Below are positions 40,201 through 52,200 of a DNA stretch of 64,000 bases, one piece after another (within the stretch, counting starts at the first letter, position 1; each line of letters opens with the position of its first letter). The notes beneath the pieces are model-generated. The model was not told the DNA's origin. It did not search any database and saw only the letters and a list, made by a program, of their open reading frames with translations. The stretch is from positions 43,154,745 through 43,218,744 of the forward strand of contig NW_024609837.1 in NCBI RefSeq assembly GCF_016920785.2, given 5' to 3'. The stretch comes from Ixodes scapularis. Taxonomy: Eukaryota; Arthropoda; Arachnida; Ixodida; Ixodidae. The position numbers and the translations under genes are program-made.

Positions 40201-43200
40201 CCGCGCTGAGAGGAGACATTGCTGACATCATGCGTTACGCTTGCCCAGAGAAGTAAAAGGGGGCAATGGTGATGACGTTTAGCTTAGTGTTGGCTACGCC
40301 CACGCTGCAGCCTTGACTGTGCTGTTGGTTGCACCTCAATTCGCCCGCTTGAGTCAGCCGATTTCAACAACTTGCTGAGTTGCAAATTTGCTGGACCGTT
40401 TAAGAAACATTTACACAGAACTATGTCATAATATTTGACGTGTGGTCTTGCTAAGTGATACTGAAGAGGACTGCATTGTTTTTTCAAAAACAAAAATGAA
40501 GCGGAGTTGCCCTTTAAACTAGTGATGGGAATGAGCACATTCCATCACCATGCTAATAGTTTATGAGAGCCTTTAGATTTCACCTCATGTAATTTTCAAT
40601 TTAATTGAAATTGATTTTATTCAGTACATTCCACTACTATGTTAGTGGTTTGACAACAGCCTTTCATGTAAGGGACAAACACCTGAAACAAACACGGGAA
40701 AACAAAGCAATTGCTCGTTTCTGCTAACCGCATAGTGGTTTGTTCACACAAGCTCCAAGTTACTCTGTGTCCCTTCAAGAACCTTTTGCATAAACATTAG
40801 CCATCATAGTCATCCTGTTCTCATCATCTCACAGCATATGCCACTGACACAAAAGTATGGATGGGTCGGCGCAAAGTTGCCGAGAAGAACATGGCAGGAT
40901 GAGCGGGCGCAAGCGGGCTTACATTCGCCGCTTGTGAGATGTAGGCAGAGTCGTACTGGGCTCCGTATCCCTGTGCATTATCCAGACCATGGCTGCTCTG
41001 CAAGAACAAAACAGCAATGAGAGAGATAATAAAAAAACCAACAACACTACAGTCAAACAACAAGGAGTTCAAGTTCTCAGCCCTATTCGCAATTCCAGCA
41101 AAATGTATGGCACCTGGCGGAAAAAAACACCGAATTAGCCGGACCTTTCGCAATTTCTGCTCTTCTCCCATGGCTTCTGTGTTTGCATGCTGTCCTCAGT
41201 TGGCATGACGGCCACTGAATCAAAACGAGATCAGTTGCATTGCTTGTGTCCACAGCACAACGAAAATGGTGGCAAGGACCGGGCGGGAGCTAAAACCACG
41301 ACTCCCAATGGACTACCGAATTAGGCATGTCTCGCGTTGCTTCTCGTGTAGCCCGAGGCAAACAGTCATCGCCGTCAATGTCGTATCGGCGTGTTGCCTA
41401 GGTCGCTTGTGAACCAGATGCTGCGCATTTATCAATGCTCGTCGGCGCCGTAGAAAGGCAGTAAATAGTCCTTCCATCGCTTCCCTGAAGAAGGCTAAAA
41501 GTTTGCTTACGCCAACACACCGCCACAGGTTCCGAACATAGTGGATAGAAATTGGGGCAAACCATTGTGAAGCCGATGTTTCCCGCTTAAACACAAGCAT
41601 TGTGCGTTCAGCTATGTGGAGAGCAATCTTGTCTGCTTCTTGTACAAGGGTTGCAATCATGTCAGAATGCCGAGCTCTTATTGGTGGTTTTAAAAAATAT
41701 TGGTAGGCCTCAAGGCATCTAGCATTAAGGTCTACCCACTATCTTTTTAATCAAAGCCAATAAGAGCTCAGCGTCGTTCTGACGTCACCGCAACTCTTAC
41801 GCAAGATGCAGACGACTTGCCCTCCACATGCTAGGGGACATCTCTCTGTGGCAATGGAGCCAAAGCTACAGAGCCGAAGCACGGCTTTCCATCGTGCAGC
41901 TCAATATAGTTCAACCAGAATAATTTGCTGGGTATAACTTAACCAATTAAATATATTTAAAATTGTTCTTTTTAGCTTTGATTTCCCAATGTTCCTATAA
42001 TATTAGCCAGGATGTGCCAAACTTGGCATTACTTTTTTTAGGTCTTTGGGGTTTTGTTGGCTTAAAGTTCGCCGCAGGTTTCCTGGTTTCCTGCAAAACA
42101 AACATGGCGCCTTTATCGCGTCCGTTGTTGGGTACCATCGGTGTGGTGCACCGTCTGTGAGCTCGCCCCTCTGTTTGCCTGTAGGATTTTCACGAAATTG
42201 GGCACCCACGAGTGGTTAAAACAAACGAAGAGGTGTACAACGTGTATGCACAGGTGAGACAGAGGGAACCGGGAATCTCTTGTTTCCTTATACCGGTGGG
42301 TTAGCAAGCTCACTGGCACAAGCGAGCAGGAATGGGGGTTGAGCCCAGGATCCCAAGGTTCTGCAGCGCAAGCTTTCGCTATACATGTTCTGAGCTGTGG
42401 TGCATCACCAAACCCTCCTTAGGGCCAGCAGTAATTGAACATGATCCAAATATAATTTGACACTGCGCCTTGGCGTGTGTGTGCTTCTATTTCGGCATGT
42501 CATGCTCGCACTATGATTTTTCAGCACCAGAAGAGTTTCCATGTCAATGACCTCGAAACACTGGAGCACTGACGAGATTCACAGCATTCCTTAAATCGCC
42601 GCCGCACATCTGTGTCAATTGCGAGACAAATACAATTCGAAGAGATCCAACGCGGTGTAATTCACCTCGTAGGTCGGACCGAACGCTTCAGTCGAGGCAT
42701 TGACTCGTGTTCAAAAACGGGTGAAACGTTTGAGAAAGAGACGCGGATATGGGGCCTGCATTCTCGGCGATTGCGATTCAACACCTTCAACCACAATCCT
42801 CGTACGAAGAGCAGTCAAGCCAAAACCCAAACTGAAACGGAAACAAAAAGAAAAGTCCGGAACTACTTGGTGCGATAACACAGAGCCGCTAGCTCTGCCT
42901 GCATCCCCCCTTCCCTAGCTTTCCGTTCATTGCCACAGAAAGTTTTCCCTGAGTGCACATGTGGCATGACCTGTTTTCGGCCGCAATATTTGTCAGGAGT
43001 GGCAGCCTCTATAGGCTGCTGGAGTCGCAAACACTCGGTTTCGCCTTGCGATGTAACCAGTGGCATCACTAGAGTCAGCGGCACGTGAGGCAGTGCCCCG
43101 CGGCGGGCCACTGCCTCTGGTGCTAGCTAGCCACACACCAAACACTGAACTTCAGTCTGCTGTAAAATCACTTATAATGGTCCAATCTGAAAAGATTTTC

Positions 43201-46200
43201 TGAGATTGGATTCATTTTGCAATATTTAGTAACATGTTAATAGTAACATAGTATTTTTTTATTGAGATGCTTTCTCTCCTTTTTTTTTTTCTACAAATGA
43301 TGAGACAATCTCTTTCTTAATTATATTGAGAATTAACATAATTAAAAATAACCAGATATTTAAAACCAGCTTAAAAAATGAGTAAGACTGATTAGCTTCA
43401 TCAAGTTTGGTTAAAAAATTAAGATGTACAACCCTCAGTATTCTCTTTAAGACCAGAACAGTGATGAAATGGCTACATTTGTCATAAAAAAAAAGGAATG
43501 AATTGAAAACCGGAGAAGTATATGTTTTTTTTTGGTCAAACTGGCTACTGGTACCATGTTTTCCGGCCAAAGAAAGCCGCACCTTTGTGCAAGTCACACC
43601 CCCATAAAGGGCTGTTTTCCAAAAAAATGTTAGTTTATAAGTAGCACCTACATGTTTGTACGGTCGGCACGGCGAAACTGGACTGAAAAGCCCACATCTG
43701 TGCATTATGACCGCAATATATGCGCAATCGAGAGCGAGTCTCAATACTTTCATCAACGGATCGAACGGGAAATATAACCACTGTGGCGAATCTCCGCAGT
43801 TAAAGGGACACTGACACCCACCAAAATTTTTTTTATTTTTTGCCAGGCGACTTAATATGATGTCAGAAGGCTACCCTATCAATATTTTGCGACCGCGTCA
43901 CATATATTCTTAATAAAGTCAAAAAATGCAACTGCTCGAAACCAAAACCGGACTGGGGAGAAAGAAGAAAAATAGAGGAGGAGTGTGTTGGTGAAAGTCA
44001 CGTGGCTGCATAACTTTTTTTCCCTTCAATTAACATAATTGTGGCTTTTTAGAAGCCACAAAAAAATAGATATTGTATTTCTTTTCTATTTTCAATATTG
44101 AGTTTTTTTATATTTTTTGTATTTTTTATTTTAGGCACACAATATTTTAATATTGTGTGCCTTTGATGACCCACGACTTTGATTATATTTGATGGTTGTG
44201 TCTAAACCATAAAAAATGGCTTGTGACCACAGAGAAGAGATTGAGTGCAACTAAAACCAACCAGTTCTCGATCGGCAGTTTTTGGGCGGAAACAAAATGA
44301 ATTTCGAGCCACTAATTGTGTTCTGGGAAGTTGGACTCTCATATGTCATATACAAATAAAAAAATGGCGAGCATAAATACCTGGTCAATATCCCTTTAAG
44401 GTCAACACTTAGAGGAGAAAGAATGCATATAAGTTGTATAAGAAGCATCAACGAAAAACTAATATGTCGGAAAATAGGGTGTAAATGAAACAAATAATAA
44501 TATACACATCAAGCTACTGCCGTCCAATCTACCATATCCTATGGACTACAGTCCATGGACACCCATTTAGAAGTTTAAATTCACGCGGTGCAGACTATCT
44601 ATAGGTGTGGACTAGACAAGGATTTGTTTTCCAAGAGCATCCATTACCACAAGATACGACAGGCTTTGTGAATGACACAGTATATTAACGATGCAACAAG
44701 GCATACATAGTGAGGTGGAAAAAAACAGTGCAAAATATGGAAGACAAGTGGATGCACAAGGCGTATGCGAGCACTTCTACTTGTCTTGTGTCTTTTGCGT
44801 CATTTCTTTCATTTCAATGTATTAATTATGATTTACGTATGGTGCAAGCTTCTTTGAGAGTTAATAAAGTGGGCGTTTGGCAAGGTGTCCTGTATATGAG
44901 AACTCATTACATGCAAACTAGGCACCAAGTACAGACTAGGCGCAAGGATTTTGTGTATCGCTGGTCATGCAGTGCGGCAGTTGATTTTTTCCATTCTATG
45001 ACAAGTCCGTCGTGAAGCAAAGGGCTTTAGAATCGTGCAGTAATCGTTGCACCAAAAGGCTCAAGCACCAATTAGGCAGAGTGCAAGCACAGATGTTCCT
45101 GGTGGCTGACAGCTTCAGCTGGGATCCAGGAAACCAAATGTGGAACATTCCAAAACCCGAGCGATTGTCTGAGGTCAACGCACCGACAAGAACAAAAAAG
45201 AAAAAAAAAAAAAAAAAAAACAAGTATTATTAAATTATTTTGCTCCTTCGTAAAACTTTCCGTTTTGTCTTTTTTTTTCATGATGCATTCGCAATGTCAA
45301 ACTTGCACAATTACGTCAGCCAAATTTGGCTTACGGATTGGATTTGGATGTGGGCACCACGTCATCGCTTGGACTGCGCTCGGTAACAGACAATCCGTCG
45401 GCCAACAGTGGGGTCACTCGCGTTTGTGGCCAATTAGTGAGGTGACGAATATCGGAGAGCTCGATCCATGTGTATGGTACCACTTGGGAGTAGTAATACC
45501 AACCAGGTAGTTTGTTTCCTGTTTTTTTTTTTCTTTCTCCCTGTGCATTGAAATAACATTTCTTTTTTCCCTCTCATTTTCCTTTCTTTTTTTTCTTTCT
45601 TTTTTTTCCCGCAAAGCTACATTGAATAAATTTGAGTATGATAAATCCCACAACCCAAACACACATTCGAAAAAATTTTTTCAACTTAGTTCATTGGCTT
45701 ATACTTACACGGCTTTTTTTTTTACGACTGAGTAGCGAGAACACCTTGTATGTCACGACCGTCGGAGAAAGCATTCGGCCAAAACAAAGAGGTTTGTGGT
45801 AGCACTTCTGTCACGCCAGACAAGCTTGTTGTACGTAGAACATGTTTCTGGGACACCATATTTCGGTGCAATCGTATACCTACTGAGACTCGTACCGCGA
45901 CTTCCAACAAGAACGCCACTGACTGTCGCTATGGTCACGTGATCACCTACAACAGCCAACCGGTTCGCAGCGGGGCTCACCCATGAGTGAGCCTTGCCGA
46001 AGTGGTGACGCCATATGCTGTCCTCCCTGTAGCAAAGCTTTTGTCTTCCCGTGTTTCCCACATCACCCACACCAAAAGCATACTTGGCGTTAAAAGATTA
46101 TTTCGTGGTCCCTTCAAGTTTCTACACCTGAGCCAAAAATCAGTATGTGGTCACGTGCTCTTCCTCTCGGGCCCCCAATACTCTCTCCTGGCAAGTTTGG

Positions 46201-49200
46201 CTACATTCAGTCGGTTTGCTGAGGAGTCATTGTATGAGATACAATTCACAGGAACAACACTTCAGCCATAGATGGATGGATGGGATGGATGGAACCAGAG
46301 CCGTGTATACAGAGAGTTTGGTCAATGGTAGGCGCGGGCAGAGCCAGGACATCCACCATACACAGAAGGTGGAGTTGACATGCCCCCTTACCCAGCCAGA
46401 AGCCTAAAAGAATCTCTTAGCGGTGGTAGTGAGAAACTGTTTTGGTCAAAGGTACATGTTGGTATATGGTCTTAATAAGCGCGTAAGAGTGAAGTGTAGT
46501 AACCCTTTACGGTTGAAAATAGGGTGCACGTGATGTTTTGATCATGATCATGCAAAAAGATGTAAGAAACGAATGCACCGCTCAACTCTGTTTTGCTCGG
46601 ACAGTGTGTGATCGCACGGATGGCAGATTCCCGGCCCTCTGCGCTTCCCGTACGGATTATGTCGATCGTTTCGCTAGTCACATTCTTCCACCATGATTAT
46701 GGATGACCATGATTGAAACATCACGTGCAACATATTTTCAGTCACCGAGAGTTACTGCGAAGCACTTTTCAAGTTTGTTTCTTGCGACCACCACCAGGGT
46801 ATTATTTCCGGCTTCTGGTTGGCCACATTCGAATTTGTGAAGACGCCCTGGAACACGCCCAGCTCGCTTTCGGCCAATGGCGCCTCCTCATTTGTCTCCT
46901 ATACGTGGCTTGCACATGACGTCATTTCCGATGCCCTCCAGAGAAAAGGGGAAGGAGGAGCTCCCCTCTTATAAGGATCCTCCTTTGTGCCTCCCGGATT
47001 AGCACAGGCGTCGCTATTCTCCTCCCAGAAGATTATAGAAGATCAACCTGTCACTCGAAATTCTTACAAAAGCAGCTTCCCTCTCCCCCTTTTACTTGGT
47101 GTTCAAAAGTATGCGATGTGATCAGTGCAAGGGGCCTATACTTCCCAACGAATGGCCAAACTCTCTACATACACGGCTCTGGGTGGAACGGCTGTACCCT
47201 TTATAAAGGGCGGTAGCTTGCGCCACCTAGCCTAGAAACTAAAAACCAAAAGTGTGATTCCTCCCCTTGCCCTTCTAAGCCAATTTGCTTTCCCACTGGA
47301 ATTGCGTAAATATCATTAGGCAATGTAGGATATCACCAGAAGGACATTTGGGGGATCGGGCAAAAAAACTAAAAAACATTACCCCCTGCCTCCTCCCCAC
47401 GGCGAGGGAGTCGCCAATTTTCCTATGGGCAAACCTAGGTGGTGTTACCCCAACACCAGGCCCACTGGGAGACAGGGATGAGACAGTTTGAGACTTTGGG
47501 CCGGAGGCATGCCGGAGGAAGTCCAAATTTTCCTCTGTCCCCAACTGTACTAGTTAGTAATATGTCATTCAATACTCGTCGATAATTTCTACTAGTTTTC
47601 CAATCTCCTCTTTGTTATAAAAGTGTACTTATCATTCATTCTTCTATTCCTGTCTGCAAACCCCAGCGCTCCGGCTAAATCAGTTGCCCCCTCTTGGGGA
47701 TCAGGAGCAAGCCTTGCGCACCTCAATGCCATATGTTCTATTGTCTCGTCTTCCCCTTGGCATACGGCCCACCGCATATCTATTTCCTCATATTTTGTCC
47801 TACATGTTCTAGTCCTCAATACTCCTGTTCTAGCCAACGTTATTTGAACCAACTCAGTTCTGGAACTCCGCTCCGGAGGGGGGTCCCTTTGCGTGGCGCC
47901 TGTTAGAGAGCGCGCACTCCACATTAATACTCGCTATCATCATCATTGGCAACGTGCTTGTGGCCGTTGCCCTAGAGATCATACATACTGCCGTTGCACC
48001 TGGCCTACTAAGCTTACGGATGTTCGTGGCGCTTTTTCTGACAGTAGCAGACGACTTTCAAATTGTTTCTGCTGCAGTTGGTAGTCATCGGCACATCTAC
48101 TATTACAGTATGTACAAACTTGCCTTGATTGTAGACACCAGATTGTGGCGCCGACAAATTTGGGTTGTCTGAAACGCTTTGCGCTGTCAGCACAGCTAAG
48201 GCAGCAGCATTTTACAATAATGCAAAGTGTATGCCAAAACGGTCGTAGCGCTTTTCATGCTCAAATTGTAATTTTTACTGGCGAAAGGGAAAAAAATTAA
48301 CCAAAAACCATATTGAACCTCGAGAGGAGTCGGGACTCGCAAGCAGCTGCGGAGCAGTAGCAGACGAAAAAGCGTGGAATAATGCACCGGCAGCGCCACC
48401 TAGCCACAAAAAAATCGGACACGGTTTTGGACCCCCTCCAATGTACAGCGTCTATGGGAAGTCCCATAACTGAGTTGATCTAGTAACGGTGGTTCTAGCC
48501 TCAAGAAGGTGCTAGCTCTAGCACACCATCTTGGTGCTAAAATCATGGTTGCTGGTTATATGAAGCTTTATGTAAAGGCTGTGGCTGGGGTTCCATCCAG
48601 ATGGAACAATAGTCCCAACTGGAGTTCCGTCCAGATGGAACCGATAGTCACAACTAGATTTCCGTACGGACAGAAAGTCAGCAAATCCTGTAGAGTTTCG
48701 TCTAGACAGAATGACAGTCGCCGCTAGAGCTCCATCCAGATGGAACTATAGACGCTGCTAAAGTTCCATCCAGACTGATAAGAAACGTGCCAGTGAAGCA
48801 GCTCCGTCCAGCATACACGAGGGCCACGGTGTAAAATACACTCTTTAGGTGAAAACACGGCGGGGCTGAATGTGCGACGCGAGGAATCAGATAGTGTTCG
48901 TTCGACGGGCATCCGAAAGGCTGCATTATTCCGCGGCTACCATGCCCGCAGCTGACAGGTCGCCGGCGGCCAAATGGCGAAACTGTGTGAGAGCGAAAAA
49001 AATTATCTCGTTGCCACAACACCCCGGTACACCGTGGTCTTTCTGCACTAGCGACAACCTCGCTGGGGCTCTGCACGTGTGGAGCATGAGGTGGCACGAG
49101 CCGTCTTTGCCGTGCCCACGGGTCGACGAGTCATCTGCCGGCGCCGCTTGAAACCATAGTGAGGAAGAAAAAGAGTGAAAAGCGAACTTTACCTGCATGC

Positions 49201-52200
49201 GCGAGGAGCGCGCTTTCCTCACCTGAAGAGTATTTATTATTTTACACCGTGACGAGGGCTGATCCATATGCTCCACCCTCGGCCCATTTCCAGAGTAACA
49301 ACTGGCAATGATCCTATGGTATTTTTAATGTACTCTTTAAGTCAAATGCACTTGTCCCAGCAATCCTATAACATTTCTACTGCTTCCTAAAAAAAAGGTT
49401 GTCCAACCTCTGCAAACCATGCATCTCTGGCCTCTATTACCTGATATACTAATCGAAAATCTCCCCCCAAACAAATGTTTTTCTCGATGTTTCTTTCTTT
49501 TTTTTTTTTTTTTTTTTAGAGTTTGTAGTTACTGGGATCAAGATATGGTGAATACGATGGATATCATTTCCAAAGCTTTATATAGGAATGGCAACCATTG
49601 TATGCAAGACCTGAGGCTGGGTGTATTGTCGTAATGAAGGAGCCCTCCCTGTCTCAACTTTCCACAACGTTTCCCCTTGATTGCAGCACAGAATTTTGTA
49701 ATTAGGCTCGCATAGTAAGAACCTCGTATTGTGGCTCCACTTTGTAAATGATCGCAAGAAAAAGCACCCACGGCATAACAAAAAATTGACGGTGAGCTTG
49801 TTATTGTTGCTTGGATGAAGAGGAACACTACTGAGCCCTCGGGACGGAACTAACGGGACTCTACAGCTCCTGCTGTCGTTCTATCTAGATGGAAGTCTGC
49901 TGGGCCTGCTATCGTTCCATCTGGGTGGAACTCCACTGCACCCGCTGTCATTCCTTCTGGACCGAACTCTGCTGGGCCTGCTAGCGTTCCATCTGGGTAG
50001 AACTCTACTGCACCTCCTGCAGTTTCGTCTAGACGGAACTCTGCTGGGCCTTCTATCGTTCTGTTTGGACGGAACTCTGCTGGGCCTTCTATCGTTCCAT
50101 TTGGACGAAACTCTACTGCACCTGCTGTCATTCCTTCTGGACGCAACTCTGCTGGGCCTGCTAGCGTTCCATCTGGGCGGAACTCTACTGCACCTGCTGT
50201 CGTTCCATCCGGACAGAACTCCGCTGGGCCTTCTATCTTTCGTTTCGGACGGAATTCTACTGCACCTGCTGCTGTTCCGTCCAGAGGGAACTCTGCTGGG
50301 CCTGTTATCGTACCATCTGGGCGGAACTCTACTGCACCTGCTGTCGTTCCGTCTGAACAGAACTTCGCTGGGCCTTCTATCATTCCGTCAGGACAGAACT
50401 CTACTGTGTCTGCTACTGTTCTATCCGGACAGAACTCTTTTTCGTTCTCCGAAGACGCCGAAACAGTTTGTGACGGAGCAAAACAATATCGTCCAACCTT
50501 CCCGACGCAGTCTCAATCTCGCATTTTTTTCAATTGGAATGACCGTAAATTGCTGCCTTTTTGCACTTAGCACTCAAATGGCGGTGCCTCAGAAGAAAAT
50601 TGGTTTGCCCACAGGCGCCTGAAGGAGGCGTAGTGTCTCAAACAAACCCAAACAAATCACCCCGTAGAACGCACCGACAGCTTGCTCCGCGAAAAGTGAT
50701 TAAGGGCGGAAGCAGAACCGTCACAAACGACGTTCCTTCAGATGCGGGAGGGGGCGGCACAACACACAACCCAACGTCACGGCGTTCCCCGTAGATGCCA
50801 GGTGGCGGGCTCCCTTCCCCCTCGCCCCCAGAAACTCCGTTCCGCGTTCAGTTCCAAACAAAACAGCTGCAGCCGTGTGTCGCGTCTTTTTCTATTTTTT
50901 CTTTGACAATCCCCGTAGTTACTTCACCTGTCTTGAAATGCCCCCAGCCCTTCCAACTCTCTGTGTAGGCAACTGAGATAAGTGACTAAGGCTGCCCCTC
51001 TCTCGGTGCGAACAGGTTCACAGTCGCGTCCGCGGCAAAAAAGCGTGTTGTCAGTCACAGCGGCGCACAAACCTGGCTTTGGAACGCAATGAGCTGCAAA
51101 AAGTTGTAGCTCTGGCAAATGCAGCCCTACTGGAAAAAGAGTCGCATGGCAAGGATCTTTAGAAGAAAAAGAAGACTGTAACGTAGCTCCATCTTTATTT
51201 TGTAAGTTCCTTCTCTCCTGCGCTAGCACAACACAGGTTTAAAACATGCAAAATGCCGGTGGGGAAAAAAAATACAGAAAACAATCGCATTGTGTTCCTA
51301 CACAATACAGAAGCCCAGATGATGACAAAAGCTTTCATAGCAACTGGGTTTGGATGTATACAAGTGCGTTAAACTCTCGTCTCGCTTTTTTTTTTTTTTT
51401 TTCTGCAGCATTTTTTTGTTGTTTTTGTGCTCTTGCACGAAATGAATCACGTATTACCGACAGTCAATGAGATCGAGATCGAGTGCTAAATTGGCGGGAA
51501 AAAAACAAGCAAAAAAACGTTGGCACCTCGCACGCTCGCTCGCGCGCCGCAGCAAATCGTTGGAACACGGAGACGCGTTAGTTGGAAAAAGAGAGGCTCC
51601 CAAGTTACGTAAGTCGCGTGCTTTTGTATCCAGCGTATTGAGCACACATCGCTGCGCCGTGGCGGCCGCTTCACTGAACCCGCGACTGCCACAGTGAACG
51701 AGCGAAAACATAAAAGGAGAAGGGATCGGAAATCCCCCGGATAAATGGAATTCAGAAGGACACCCTCATTCAAAATATGCTTCCCTCCTCACCTACCGCG
51801 CGGCGTAGAGCGCGCGCGAGCGCTCGCTAGGCGCGACTGACAGGCAGCCTATTTGAATGGCTTGCCTCTTACATTTAAATTTTCTCACACCCTTCCCCTA
51901 CCCCCTCTCCGACTCAACCGTACCCGAAGCTACGAATGACAAAAACCCTTAGCCAAAACACTACCCTCGTTTAACAGCTCGTTAACAAACTGCCGAGCGA
52001 GTGTGTGTAGTGGACTGTCTATTGATCTGTTTTTGTGGAGGCGATGGCATCAGAGAGCGGCCAGACACCTCGGGCGCGTATCGTCTGGACCAATTTATTT
52101 TGTCGTTGTTTTGCTCTCCGCTATAACCCCGGAGTTTAGGTCACACAGTACGGGGGAGCAAGCACGTTTCCAGTCATCTGTAAACCCAACACCGACGTGA

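Noticed and set aside
49850..50622. 177- and 185-codon repeat proteins on opposite strands
   Set aside because: Produced by a 45-bp minisatellite, open on both strands, with no start context, splice sites or homology.
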